Below are positions 7,049 to 15,926 of a stretch of DNA of 64,000 nucleotides, piece by piece. A program made the position numbers and the translations under genes. This DNA is from Agromyces allii (GTDB lineage Bacteria; Actinomycetota; Actinomycetes; Actinomycetales; Microbacteriaceae): assembly GCF_009749385.1 (NCBI RefSeq), contig NZ_WBIN01000003.1:248001-312000 (forward strand), given 5' to 3'. The notes below the pieces were generated by a model. The model saw only the letters and a list, made by a program, of their open reading frames with translations, had not been told where the DNA came from and did not search any database. The first letter of the stretch is position 1. The number at the start of each line of letters is the position of its first letter.

Positions 7049-8368
7049 ATGACAGAGTCGTCACTCACCGACACGGTCGCACCCGGCAGCAACCCCGGTG
7101 GCAACCTCGGCGACAGCACCGGCGCAGCCGGCCAGACCGGCAAGACGCCCAAGGGGTACATCCCCACGCTCGCGCTGTCGAACTTCGGCCTCTACATGGC
7201 CCTGCTCACGCCCGTGCTCGTCTCGCTCGCCTTCAAGGTGCAGCACATCACCGACTCGCCCGAAGCGGCGACCAACGCCCTCGGCCTCATCATGGGCGTC
7301 GGCGCGCTCTTCGCGCTCGTCTGCAACCCGCTCGTCGGGCGCCTCTCCGACCGCACCGTGTCGCGCTTCGGCATGCGCCGGCCCTGGATGCTCGGCGGCG
7401 TGCTCGTCGGCCTCGCCGCCTTCGCCCTCATCGGCGTCGCGACCGACGTCTGGATCGTGCTCCTCGCCTGGTGCGTCGTGCAGGCCTCGCTGAACGGCGT
7501 CATGGCCGCCTCGACCGCGACCGTGCCCGACCAGGTGCCCGTGAACTCGCGCGGCAAGGTCTCGGGCATCATCGGCCTCACGACCCCCCTCGGCATCCTC
7601 GGCGGCAGCTTCCTCGTGAACTTCCTCGCCGACGACCTGACCCGCTTCGTGGTGCCCGGCATCATCGCCGCCGTCTTCGTGACGATCTTCGTCTTCGTGC
7701 TGAAGGACCGCGTGCTCACCGAGAAGCCCGCCGAGCGCTACGGCGTCAAGGAGTTCTTCGGCTCGTTCGTCTTCAACCCGCGCAAGCACCCCGACTTCGG
7801 GTGGACCTGGCTCACGAAGTTCCTCATCATGTTCGGCTACGCCGGCATCGCCACGTTCCTGCCGTTCTACCTCACCGAGCAGTTCGGCCTCAGCGAGCAG
7901 GACGCCATCGGCACGATCCTCATGGCGAACCTCGCCTCGATGGCCGCAATGGCGCTCTCGGGCCCGATCGGCGGCATCCTCTCCGACAAGATCGGCAAGC
8001 GCCGCCCGTTCGTCGCCGTCGCCGGCGGCGTCATGGTGCTCGGCCTCGTCGTGCTCGCCTTCGCGCCGAGCATCCCGGTGGTACTCGTCGCGCAGGCCAT
8101 CATCGGCTTCGGCGCCGGCTCGTTCATGTCGGTCGACACCGCCCTCGCGACCCAGGTGCTGCCGAACCAGAAGGACACCGCGAAGGACCTCGGCGTGCTG
8201 AACATGGCGAACGCGCTGCCGCAGTCGATCGCCCCGGTCGTCGCGCCCGCGATCATCGCCTTCGGTGCCACCACGTCGCTCGGCGGCTACAGCACCTTCT
8301 ACCTCTTCGGCGCACTCGTGGCCCTCGCGGGCGCCGTCCTCGTCTACCGAATCAAGGGAGTGAAGTAA
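7049..8368 (+). CDS. MFS transporter, GPH/sucrose-symporter-like
   Basis: A 439-residue membrane carrier with about 12 hydrophobic segments. After a 40-residue hydrophilic Gly/Thr-rich N-terminus come MFS landmarks: GRLSDRTVSRFGMRRPWML between TM2 and TM3 and the repeat-related GGILSDKIGKRRPFV in the second half. The RFGMRRPWML form is typical of sugar:cation symporters (GPH and sucrose-transporter-like). It is the first gene of an operon with a GH3 beta-glucosidase four bases downstream, so glycoside uptake is the likely job. ATG 7049 has a good ribosome-binding site, GAAGAAGGA. Expression is probably controlled by the divergent double TetR protein. Confidence 0.88.
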   Translation: MTESSLTDTVAPGSNPGGNLGDSTGAAGQTGKTPKGYIPTLALSNFGLYMALLTPVLVSLAFKVQHITDSPEAATNALGLIMGVGALFALVCNPLVGRLSDRTVSRFGMRRPWMLGGVLVGLAAFALIGVATDVWIVLLAWCVVQASLNGVMAASTATVPDQVPVNSRGKVSGIIGLTTPLGILGGSFLVNFLADDLTRFVVPGIIAAVFVTIFVFVLKDRVLTEKPAERYGVKEFFGSFVFNPRKHPDFGWTWLTKFLIMFGYAGIATFLPFYLTEQFGLSEQDAIGTILMANLASMAAMALSGPIGGILSDKIGKRRPFVAVAGGVMVLGLVVLAFAPSIPVVLVAQAIIGFGAGSFMSVDTALATQVLPNQKDTAKDLGVLNMANALPQSIAPVVAPAIIAFGATTSLGGYSTFYLFGALVALAGAVLVYRIKGVK

Positions 8369-8372
8369 CACC

Positions 8373-10190
8373 ATGACCGACACCATCGAGACCACGGATG
8401 CCGCGGCATCCGCAGACCTGCCCGTCGACTCGACCTACCGCGACGCGTCGCTGCCCGTCGACGAGCGAGTCGAGAACCTGCTCGCCCAGATGACGCTCGA
8501 GGAGAAGGCGGGCCTCTTCTTCCAGACCATGATCGCCATGAGCCAGGACGGCGAACTCTCCGAGGCGAACCCGATGTTCGGGCTGCCCTCGAACCACGAC
8601 CAGGTCATCGGCAAGGGCATGACGCACTTCAACGTGCTCGGCTCCGCGCCGTCGGCCGAGCTCATGGCCAAGTGGCACAACGCCCTGCAGGAGCTCGCCG
8701 CGTCGACCCGCCTCGGCATCCCCGTGACGATCTCGACCGACCCGCGCCACTCGTTCAGCGACAACCCCCTCGCGGGCATGCTCTCCGGACCGTTCTCGAG
8801 CTGGCCCGAGACCATCGGCCTCGCGGCGATCCGCGACGAGGCGCTCGTCGAGCGCTTCGGCGACATCGCCCGCCAGGAGTACACGGCCGTCGGCATCCGC
8901 GTCGCCCTGCACCCGCAGATCGACCTCGCGACCGAGCCGCGTTGGGGCCGCCAGGTCGCGACGTTCGGCGAGGACGCCGAGCTCACGGGCAAGCTGGGCG
9001 CCGCCTACATCCGCGGATTCCAGGGCGAGTCGTTCGGGCCGGGCTCGGTCTCGACCATGACGAAGCACTTCCCGGGCGGCGGCCCCCAGATGGACGGTGA
9101 AGACGCGCACTTCGAGCACGGCCGCGAGCAGGTCTACCCCGGCGGCGAGTTCGAGCTGCACCTCAAGCCCTTCGAAGACGCCTTCGCGGCCGGCACCCGC
9201 CAGATCATGCCGTACTACGGCATGCCCGTCGGCACCGAGTACGAGGAGGTCGGCTTCGGCTTCAACAAGTCGGTCGTCACGGGCCTGCTGCGCGAGCGCT
9301 ACGGCTTCGAGGGCATCGTCTGCACCGACTGGGGGCTCATCTCCGACGCCGAGATCTTCGGCGAGCCGTTCCCGGCACGTGCCTGGGGCGTCGAGCACCT
9401 CACGCCGCGCGAGCGCGTGATCAAGGTGCTCGAGGCCGGCGTCGACCAGTTCGGCGGCGAGGCGATTCCCGAGCTGCTCGTCGAGCTCGTCGAGGCCGGC
9501 GAGATCAGCGAGGAGCGCCTGGACGTCTCGGCGCGCCGCCTGCTGCGCGAGAAGTTCGTGCTCGGCCTCTTCGACCAGCCGTTCGTCGACGTCGAGCACG
9601 CGGCTCGCGTCGTCGGCTCCGACGAGTTCGTCGCCGCGGGCGAGGCCGCCCAGCGCGCCTCGATCACGGTGCTCACGAACACGGTGACGGATGCCGGTGC
9701 GCCGACGCTGCCCCTCGCGCGCGGTCTTCGCCTCTACGTCGAGGGCATCGCGCCCGAGATCGCCGCCGAGTACGGCACCGTCGTCGAGACCCCGGCCGAG
9801 GCGGATGTCGCGGTGATCCGCACGCACGCCCCCTTCGAGGTGCGCTCGTCGACGTTCGAGAACTTCTTCCATCAGGGGTCGCTCGACTTCACGGAGGAGG
9901 CCGTCGCGCACCTCTGCGAGGTCGCGGCCGCCGTGCCGACCGTGATCGACGTGCACCTGGACCGCCCGGCGATCCTCACGCCGTTCATCGACGAGGCGGC
10001 CGCCGTCGTGGGCAACTACGGCGCCAGCGCGCGCGCCGTGCTCGACGTGCTGACGGGCGCCGTCGCGCCCCTCGGCAAGCTGCCGTTCGACCTGCCGTCG
10101 AGCATGGCCGCCGTCGAGGCGAGCCGTGAAGACGTGCCGTTCGACACGAAGGACCCGCTGTTCCGCTTCGGCCACGGGCTCAGCCTGTAG
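8373..10190 (+). CDS. Glycoside hydrolase family 3 (beta-glucosidase-type)
   Basis: A 605-residue GH3 enzyme with the (beta/alpha)8 domain and following sandwich domain. Seen directly: VENLLAQMTLEEKAGLFFQT at the start, KHFPGGGPQMDGEDAHFEHG (Lys231 on) at the -1 site, and the nucleophile Asp319 in IVCTDWG. The C-terminus FRFGHGLSL is typical. No signal peptide is present, so it acts on glycosides imported by the MFS carrier encoded four bases upstream. The N-terminus carries the palindrome CGGATGCCGCGGCATCCG as Asp-Ala-Ala-Ala-Ser codons (8395-8412). Substrate (gluco-, xylo- or other beta-glycoside) cannot be fixed. A strong hairpin follows the gene. Confidence 0.93.
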   Translation: MTDTIETTDAAASADLPVDSTYRDASLPVDERVENLLAQMTLEEKAGLFFQTMIAMSQDGELSEANPMFGLPSNHDQVIGKGMTHFNVLGSAPSAELMAKWHNALQELAASTRLGIPVTISTDPRHSFSDNPLAGMLSGPFSSWPETIGLAAIRDEALVERFGDIARQEYTAVGIRVALHPQIDLATEPRWGRQVATFGEDAELTGKLGAAYIRGFQGESFGPGSVSTMTKHFPGGGPQMDGEDAHFEHGREQVYPGGEFELHLKPFEDAFAAGTRQIMPYYGMPVGTEYEEVGFGFNKSVVTGLLRERYGFEGIVCTDWGLISDAEIFGEPFPARAWGVEHLTPRERVIKVLEAGVDQFGGEAIPELLVELVEAGEISEERLDVSARRLLREKFVLGLFDQPFVDVEHAARVVGSDEFVAAGEAAQRASITVLTNTVTDAGAPTLPLARGLRLYVEGIAPEIAAEYGTVVETPAEADVAVIRTHAPFEVRSSTFENFFHQGSLDFTEEAVAHLCEVAAAVPTVIDVHLDRPAILTPFIDEAAAVVGNYGASARAVLDVLTGAVAPLGKLPFDLPSSMAAVEASREDVPFDTKDPLFRFGHGLSL

Positions 10191-10204
10191 GAGCGACTCG
10201 ACGA

Positions 10205-10238
10205 CGAACGCCCGCCCGGAGACCCGGGCGGGCGTTCG
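10205..10238 (+). terminator. Strong GC-rich hairpin terminator after the GH3 gene
   Basis: CGAACGCCCGCCCGG (10205-10219) and CCGGGCGGGCGTTCG (10224-10238) are a perfect 15-bp stem with a 4-base loop, 14 bp after the GH3 stop codon. There is no T-tract. It also lies ahead of the end of the convergent ClC gene and may serve both directions. Confidence 0.75.
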
Positions 10239-10308
10239 CCGTCCCGTCGCGGCATCCGCTCGCCTCCGGGTCGCCGATCTCTGCGCCGCCGCCACCCGTG
10301 CGGCTTCG

Positions 10309-11658
10309 CTAGAGCTTGCGCCGGGTGTCGGGGTTCGGCACCGACACACCGGGCGCAGGCGGCGAGACGACCAGCTCGGGCGCCTTCGTCACCATGAGCC
10401 ACACCGGCAGCACGATGAGGCAGAGCGGCGCGAGCACCGTCGTGTCGCCGACGATCGCCGCACCGATGAACAGCGCGATCCAGCCGTCGCGGGTCGCCGC
10501 GAGCACGATGCCCATGACGCCGCACGCGACCGCGAGCGCGATCGGCAGGTCGGGGATCACCGCGGCGCCGAACAGTCCGAGCGCGGTGCCGACGAAGACG
10601 ACCGGGAAGATGCGGCCACCGCGGAATCCGGCACTCGCGGCGACCAGCATCGCGACGACCTTGATGCCCGTGAACGCCGCGAGCTGACCCGGAGAGTACG
10701 CGCTCGGATCCTTCAGCAGCTCGCCCGTCTGCTCGAGCCCCTTGAAGAGGGTGATCGGCCCTCCGAGGATGCCGAGCACGCCGAGCACCATGCCGCCGAG
10801 CGTCGTGAAGATGATCGGGTTCCGCAGCGCGTGGAACGCCCGGTGCAGGTGCGGGAACACCCAGGCCGCCGCGATGCCGAGCAGGGCGGATGCCGCGGCC
10901 ACGACGAGCCCCGTCAGAAGGTAGATCGGCTCCAGCGTGCCCATCGGCTCGAGCTCGAACGACATCTTCGAGCCGCCGAGCAGGTCCATGGTCGCCGCGC
11001 CCGCCCCCGCGGAGGCCAACGGCAGGAACAGGCGGTCCCAGAGCGATCCGCCGGTCTTCATCGCGCCGACCAGGCCCGTGAACACGAGTGCGGCGGCCAC
11101 CGGCGTGCCGAAGAGGGCGCCGATCGTGCCGGCGATCGCCAGTGCGGCGATCAACTGCTGCGGCACCCTCGCCGCGCGCGCGAGCAGCGCCATCGACAGC
11201 GCGGCGTTGATCGCGATGATCGGGTTCTCCGGGCCGAGGCTCACGCCGCCCGCGAGGCTCAGCGTGACCACGATCACGAGGGACGGGAGGGCCTTGAGCC
11301 CCGGGAAGGGGCCGTTCAGCTCGGTCGTCGCCGAGTCCTGCCCGGCGTGGCCGGGAACCAGCCAGACCACGGCGCCGATGGCGGCGCCCGTCAGGGTCAG
11401 CACCGTGAAGATCCACCACGGGGTCGCCTCGTCGGCGCCGAACGAGGCGGGCAGGGTGGTCCACAGGAACCCCTCGAGCAGCTCGGCGAGGCTGCTCACG
11501 GTCCACAGCACCAGCGCGGAACCGATGCCGATCGCGACGGCCGGAACCGACAGCACGATGAGCTGTTTCACGCTCGGCCCGGTCGCCCCCAGTGCGCCGC
11601 CCGGCTCAGGCGCCCCCGCACCCGCTCCGCTCGGCCCGCTTTCCCCAGGTTCGCTCAC
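10309..11658 (-). CDS. ClC-family chloride channel/transporter (ion channel protein, YfeO-like)
   Basis: A 449-residue polytopic membrane protein. The ClC pore signature is recognisable as LAGGVSLGPENPIIAINAALS (family G-x-x-G-P-E region), and VFTGLVGAM, GFRGGRIFPVVFVGTALG (family GxFxP element as GGRIFP) and a final CLIVLPVWLMV segment support the family. The hydrophilic N-terminus of about 30 residues is Gly/Pro-rich. ClC proteins conduct chloride or exchange it for protons. GTG 11658 lies behind GGGGAGGG. It ends against the hairpin following the GH3 gene. Confidence 0.85.
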   Translation of the reverse strand: MSEPGESGPSGAGAGAPEPGGALGATGPSVKQLIVLSVPAVAIGIGSALVLWTVSSLAELLEGFLWTTLPASFGADEATPWWIFTVLTLTGAAIGAVVWLVPGHAGQDSATTELNGPFPGLKALPSLVIVVTLSLAGGVSLGPENPIIAINAALSMALLARAARVPQQLIAALAIAGTIGALFGTPVAAALVFTGLVGAMKTGGSLWDRLFLPLASAGAGAATMDLLGGSKMSFELEPMGTLEPIYLLTGLVVAAASALLGIAAAWVFPHLHRAFHALRNPIIFTTLGGMVLGVLGILGGPITLFKGLEQTGELLKDPSAYSPGQLAAFTGIKVVAMLVAASAGFRGGRIFPVVFVGTALGLFGAAVIPDLPIALAVACGVMGIVLAATRDGWIALFIGAAIVGDTTVLAPLCLIVLPVWLMVTKAPELVVSPPAPGVSVPNPDTRRKL

Positions 11659-11752
11659 GTCGCCCTCCCCGCGTCAGGCCCATCCTGCCCGACACCCGCC
11701 CGCCGGCGCGAGAGCGACGCCCGAATCGAACGGGGCCCGAATCGAGCGGCGA

Positions 11753-11784
11753 CGGATGCCGCGGCGCGGCGCCCGCGGCATCCG
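11753..11784 (-). terminator. Hairpin of the GGATGCC family after the PNPOx gene
   Basis: CGGATGCCGCGG (11753-11764) and CCGCGGCATCCG (11773-11784) form a perfect 12-bp stem with an 8-base loop, 7 bp past the stop codon of the minus-strand PNPOx-fold gene. It is the same motif as at 1921-1952, 19889-19933 and 20514-20531. Confidence 0.6.
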
Positions 11785-11790
11785 CTCAGG

Positions 11791-12234
11791 TCATTCGGGC
11801 GAGCCGAACCCGGCGAGGTCGATCTCGACGACGACCGGCGGCCCCTCGCGGTAGTCGCCGAAGCGGGCCCAGTCGAGGCGAACGAGCACGAGCTCGAACT
11901 CGGTCCTCGCGAGCGATTCGGCGAACCACGGGAACGCCTCGCCGTAGGCCGCTGCGGCGCGGGCATCCTCGTCGCCGCCTTGCGCGAGCACCTCGGCCGT
12001 GCCCTGCACCTGCAACGTCGTCTTGTCGGAGCCCCCGACGACGACCGCGATGCGGGGATCGCGGCGCAGGTTCGCGATCTTGCGCGAACCGCCGCGGGCG
12101 TTGAACACGAGCTCGCCGCGATCGGTGGCGGTGATGCTGAGGTAGGCGGCCTGCGGTGCGCCGTCGGGTCCGAGCGTGCTTACGACGGCGTCGCCGTTCG
12201 CGCGGACGTGGGCGATCAGCTCGGAGCGGTCCAT
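11791..12234 (-). CDS. Pyridoxamine 5'-phosphate oxidase-fold (FMN/F420-binding) protein
   Basis: A 147-residue split-beta-barrel protein. The motif series ELIAHVRANGDAVVSTLGPD, GAPQAAYLSI, GELVFNARGGSRKIANLRRD and RIAVVVGG is characteristic of the PNPOx-like family, which binds FMN or F420. The C-terminal LVRLDWARFGDYR also fits. Family members range from PNP oxidase to F420-dependent reductases; this short, single-domain form is probably a general flavin/F420 protein rather than true PdxH. ATG 12234 is chosen because the fold begins at once; an in-frame ATG 37 codons upstream would run back over the start of the divergent gene. Confidence 0.8.
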   Translation of the reverse strand: MDRSELIAHVRANGDAVVSTLGPDGAPQAAYLSITATDRGELVFNARGGSRKIANLRRDPRIAVVVGGSDKTTLQVQGTAEVLAQGGDEDARAAAAYGEAFPWFAESLARTEFELVLVRLDWARFGDYREGPPVVVEIDLAGFGSPE

Positions 12235-12326
12235 ACGGGCATCGTACGACGGCCGCTTGTCGGCCCGGGGCTCGCGGAGGGTAGCCTGAGATGGTTCAGA
12301 CCGATCCTCGGGGGAGGGGTTCGTCG

Positions 12327-13682
12327 ATGCAGACCCGAAATGCATCCCGGCGCTCGCGCGTCGCCAAACGCGTCACCGGCGGGGTGATCGCGCTCGCGGG
12401 CGCGGCGCTCGTGGTGGCATCGATCCCATCGGCGTTCGCCGTGCAGGTCGACGGCAACACGCCGCTCGACGCGTGCCTCGGCGACGCCTGCCCCGACGTC
12501 TGGCCCGAGCCGAACAACGGCGGGGTGACCGGGTTCGACGACGGCGTCAACGTCTTCGTCGGCGGCGACCTCACCACCGGTCCGAGTGCGGCCGAGACCG
12601 AGGGCAACCTCGTGGTGCTCGGCGACGCCTCGTTCGATCGGGGCGGTGGCGCCTACAACGTCGGCGTCGCCGGCGTCGGGTCGCGCGTGCCACCGCCGAG
12701 CGGCTCGACCATGCTCACCGTCGGCGGAGACCTGACCATCGCCGACGGCACGTCGCTCATCGTCGGCGGGGACACCGGGTTCCCCGACTTCACGCCCATC
12801 GTCGGCAACGTCGAGTACGGCGGAACGCTCACCGGCACCCCGTCGGTCGTCACTGGGGCGACCGTCGCGCAGGGCGACGGGGCCTCGGCCTTCGCCGAGC
12901 GCGTGGCCAACGTGACGTCGCTCTCGCAGTGCTTCGCCGACCTCCCCGACACCGGCACCGTGACCACGGCCGACGGCCTGACCTCGTTCACGGGCGACGG
13001 CGTGAGCGACCCGCAGGTGTTCACGATCGAGGGAACCCTCGGCAACGACCAGGTCGCGATCACGGGAGTCGACGTGCAGGCCGGTGCCCATGTCGTCATC
13101 AACGTCACGGGGGACGTCACATTCGCCAACGTGAACAGCTGGTTCATCGAGGGCGTGAACACGTTCGACCCCGACATCACGCAGCTCATCGTCACGAACT
13201 TCCCCGATGCGACGACGGTCGAGATCACGGGCGGCGCCCAACTGCCCGGGTCGATCCTCGTGGGCAACCCCGCCAGCACGACCACGATCTCCATCGCGGG
13301 CACGAACGGTCGCGTCGAGGTCGCCGGCGATCTCGTGCACCGCTCGCCGACGGGCAGCCAGACCGGTGTCGAGATGCACGCCTACCCGTTCAGCGGCGAG
13401 TGCGACGTCATCCCTCCCACGACCACGACGGCCCCGCCGACGACCACGGCCCCGCCGACCACCGCACCGCCGACGAGCCCGCCGCCCACGACGGACGCCC
13501 CGACCACTCCGCCGGCGACGCCGACGGTCGGGCCGACGGCCTCGCCGACGACGACTCCCGCGCCCGGCCCCGCCGGGCTCGCGCAGTCGGGCTCGCCCGC
13601 CGGAGCCATGATGGCGATCGGGGCGGTGCTCATCGGCGCCGGCATGGTGACGGTGCTCACGACGCGACGACGCCGCGCCTGA
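12327..13682 (+). CDS. Choice-of-anchor A family secreted surface protein
   Basis: A 451-residue exported protein. A basic start (RRSRVAKR) and hydrophobic stretch ending SAFA form the signal peptide. The body repeats beta-strand units such as GVNVFVGGDLT, EGNLVVLGDASF and MLTVGGDLTIADG, the pattern of the choice-of-anchor A domain found in adhesin-like and collagen-binding proteins. Residues about 350-415 are a Pro/Thr-rich stalk with repeated TTTAPPTT units. The C-terminus has LAQSG, a hydrophobic segment and RRRRA, arranged like a sortase signal, but the pentapeptide departs from LPxTG/LAxTG. ATG 12327 follows GGGGGAGGGG. It is likely wall- or membrane-anchored. Confidence 0.85.
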   Translation: MQTRNASRRSRVAKRVTGGVIALAGAALVVASIPSAFAVQVDGNTPLDACLGDACPDVWPEPNNGGVTGFDDGVNVFVGGDLTTGPSAAETEGNLVVLGDASFDRGGGAYNVGVAGVGSRVPPPSGSTMLTVGGDLTIADGTSLIVGGDTGFPDFTPIVGNVEYGGTLTGTPSVVTGATVAQGDGASAFAERVANVTSLSQCFADLPDTGTVTTADGLTSFTGDGVSDPQVFTIEGTLGNDQVAITGVDVQAGAHVVINVTGDVTFANVNSWFIEGVNTFDPDITQLIVTNFPDATTVEITGGAQLPGSILVGNPASTTTISIAGTNGRVEVAGDLVHRSPTGSQTGVEMHAYPFSGECDVIPPTTTTAPPTTTAPPTTAPPTSPPPTTDAPTTPPATPTVGPTASPTTTPAPGPAGLAQSGSPAGAMMAIGAVLIGAGMVTVLTTRRRRA

Positions 13683-13820
13683 CACCTGCTGCCGATCACG
13701 CTGGCCGGCGACCGCTCGTGAGCGCAGGCGTGGACTCGGTCGTGACCAGTGCGCCGCCGCTGCCCGCCGCTGGCTCCGCCGACCGGATCTGACACGCAGC
13801 TCCCGGTTGCGGCGGGGAGG

Positions 13821-14549
13821 TCAGCCCTGCGAGTCGGTCGCGGACTCCGGCAGCGGATCGATGAGCGTCGGGTCTGCCGGGTCGACGGCTCGGGAGTTGT
13901 TGACCCGGCGGTCGACCTCGTAGACCGAGATGGTCGACGCGACCTTGTCGGACTCGGCCGCCAGTTGGTCGACCATGCGCGCCTTGCCGCCCTCGTCGAG
14001 CTTGGCCGGGTCGAGGTACTCGCCCCAGAAGTCGGCCTCGAGGAACACGGGCATGCGATCGTGCACCTCACCCGAGGCGTCCTTCGCCTCGCGCGTGATG
14101 ATCGAGGTCGAGACGTGCCACTCGTCGTCGACCTTGCGCACCGTGTAGATGCCGGCGGCGGCGAGCAACGGCTGGTCGCCGTGGAGGAACCAGGCGCGCT
14201 TCTTGCCCGGCTCGCCCGTCCACTCGTAGTAGCCGCGCATCGGCACGAGGCACCGCGACGACGCGAACGCGCCCTTCCAGAGGCCGTTCGTGGCGACGGT
14301 CTCGATGCGCGTGTTGAACTGCGGCCGCTTCGCGTCTTTCAGGAACGGCGGATGGAAGTTCCAGGCCGCGGCGTCGAGCCTGCGCGTGATCTCGCCGGTG
14401 TCGCGATCGGCACGTTCGCGCACGATCGGGATCACCTCGGTCGGGGCGATCGAGTACTGCGGCCGCCAGTCTCTGTAGTCGCCACCGGCCGCGACGAACT
14501 CCTGGATCAGCTCGTCGACCTTTGCGTCATTCGCGAAGCGCCCGCACAT
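13821..14549 (-). CDS. SOS response-associated peptidase (HMCES/YedK, abasic-site crosslinking)
   Basis: A 242-residue SRAP-domain protein. The start MCGRF exposes catalytic Cys2 after Met removal, which forms a thiazolidine crosslink with abasic sites in single-stranded DNA. Other landmarks are YSIAPTEVIPIV, FNTRIETV, SSRCLVPMRGYYEWTG with the conserved Glu, and the active-site His in VHDRMPVFL. The start at 14549 is fixed by Cys2; five upstream in-frame codons are excluded for that reason. It is divergent from an AlkA-type base-excision glycosylase, which would generate abasic sites, so a shared DNA-repair role is likely. No LexA box is evident in the 84 bp between them. Confidence 0.95.
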   Translation of the reverse strand: MCGRFANDAKVDELIQEFVAAGGDYRDWRPQYSIAPTEVIPIVRERADRDTGEITRRLDAAAWNFHPPFLKDAKRPQFNTRIETVATNGLWKGAFASSRCLVPMRGYYEWTGEPGKKRAWFLHGDQPLLAAAGIYTVRKVDDEWHVSTSIITREAKDASGEVHDRMPVFLEADFWGEYLDPAKLDEGGKARMVDQLAAESDKVASTISVYEVDRRVNNSRAVDPADPTLIDPLPESATDSQG

Positions 14550-14633
14550 GCGCCCAGTCTGCACCCGTCCGCCGACATCGGCGGGGGTCGTGTTCTGCGA
14601 CGGCTGTCAGCGGACGGGAGCAGACTTGAACCC

Positions 14634-15563
14634 GTGATCGCGGAACATGCCATGACGTGGACCCCGCGGCATCCGACCGACCTCGCCCGGACCGTCGGCG
14701 TGCTGCGGCGCGGCGCCGGCGACCCCACGTTCCACCGGGGCGCCGACGGCTCGTTCTGGCGCACCACCCGCACCACCTCGGGAGTCGCGACGGTGCGGTA
14801 CTCGCAGGTCGGCGCCGTCGAGCTCCGTGTGCAGGCTTGGGGTCCGGGCGCTGCCGACGCGGCCGCCGAGGCACCGGTCGTGCTCGGCGAGGGCGACGAT
14901 CCGGCGTCGTTCGACCCGATCATCCCGTTGCTCGCCGAGGCGCACCGACGGATTCCGGGTCTGCGCATGCTGCGCACCGGCCGCGTGATCGAGTCGCTCG
15001 TGCCCGCGATCCTCGAGCAGAAGGTCATCACGCTGCAGGCCCACGACTCGTGGCGGGCGCTCGTGCATCGGTTCGGCGATGACGCACCCGGCCCGGTCCC
15101 GTCAGGGCTCGCGCGCCCGATGAAGGTCGCTCCCACGGCCGAGGTCTGGCGACGGATCCCGTCGTGGGAGTGGCACCGCGCCGGCGTCGATCCGCAGCGC
15201 TCGCGCACGATCGTGAACGCGGCCCGGTACGCCGCGCGTCTCGAAGAGGCGAGCGGCATGAGCCCTGCGGATGCCGCGGCGCGCCTCATGCTCATGCCCG
15301 GCGTCGGCGTGTGGACCGCCGCCGAGGTCGCCCAGCGCGCCTTCGGCGACCCCGACGCGCTCGCCGTCGGCGACTACCATCTCGCGAACTACCTGGGCCA
15401 CGCGCTCTGGGGCCGCGACATGACCGACGACGAGATGGTCGAGGCCATGGCTCCATGGGCCGGACATCGCCAGCGCGTGGTGCGGCTGCTCGGCGCGGCC
15501 GGCGTCGCCGGCCGGCCCAAGCGCGGCCCGCGCATGCCTTTCGTCGACCACCGCGCGCGCTGA
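14634..15563 (+). CDS. DNA-3-methyladenine glycosylase II (AlkA-type HhH-GPD)
   Basis: A 309-residue base-excision glycosylase. The helix-hairpin-helix is LMLMPGVGVWTAAEVAQRA, followed by catalytic Asp247 in AVGDYHLANY, the HhH-GPD arrangement. The central ILEQKVITLQAHDSWRALV is the usual family helix. It removes alkylated or damaged bases and leaves abasic sites, which the divergent HMCES protein can shield. The start is the GTG at 14634, 13 bp after GGGAG; ATG 14652 is an alternative. The N-terminal 100 residues lack a recognisable Ada-type domain. Confidence 0.88.
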   Translation: MIAEHAMTWTPRHPTDLARTVGVLRRGAGDPTFHRGADGSFWRTTRTTSGVATVRYSQVGAVELRVQAWGPGAADAAAEAPVVLGEGDDPASFDPIIPLLAEAHRRIPGLRMLRTGRVIESLVPAILEQKVITLQAHDSWRALVHRFGDDAPGPVPSGLARPMKVAPTAEVWRRIPSWEWHRAGVDPQRSRTIVNAARYAARLEEASGMSPADAAARLMLMPGVGVWTAAEVAQRAFGDPDALAVGDYHLANYLGHALWGRDMTDDEMVEAMAPWAGHRQRVVRLLGAAGVAGRPKRGPRMPFVDHRAR

Positions 15564-15926
15564 CCCGCTGGCTGGCGCTGGGTGCGCGGACATGCGGTCC
15601 CGCTCCCGCGCCCGCTGAATCCCGTGCTCCGGATCCGGCTGATTCCGCGCCCGCAGCGAGTGTTCCCCCGCGTTGATATGCCAGTTCCGCCTCAACGATG
15701 AGGCGGAACTGGCATTTCGATTCGGAACGCTCTTGGGTTTGGGTTCGGGGTTGGCATGCGAGTGAGTGAGCGGGGAGTCGGCAGGCGGTGTGGTGGCGCG
15801 GAGTAGGCGGGGCTCGGGGGATCCGGTGCTCCGGGATCCGAGGTTCCGACGTCCCGGGGGATACGCTGAGCGTCGCCGCGGCGCCGCGCCGCGGCATCCG
15901 CCCGTGTTCCGTCCGAGAGGATGCCG
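15564..15926. other. Intergenic region with a repeat hairpin, no gene seen
   Basis: This 363-bp gap between the glycosylase and the esterase holds the perfect stem at 15678-15715 and otherwise only degenerate GC-rich sequence. The spacer upstream of 15927 contains a GCGGCATCCG half-motif. No convincing reading frame with a ribosome-binding site was found. Confidence 0.6.
15678..15715. repeat. REP-like perfect hairpin, family B copy 1
   Basis: ATGCCAGTTCCGCCTCA (15678-15694) and its exact reverse complement (15699-15715) enclose the loop ACGA. The same 17-base arms recur at 28505-28542 with loop ACGT. The sequence is in a gene-free stretch and is not followed by a T-tract. It is either a small mobile REP-type element or a terminator for the glycosylase gene. 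Confidence 0.8.

Noticed and set aside
8352..10349. Long minus-strand open frame opposite the GH3 gene
   Set aside because: No domain or ribosome-binding site; it mirrors the GH3 codon pattern.
14550..14633. LexA/SOS box between HMCES and the AlkA-type gene
   Set aside because: I looked for GAAC-N4-GTTC and CGAAC-type sites and saw none in the 84 bp.
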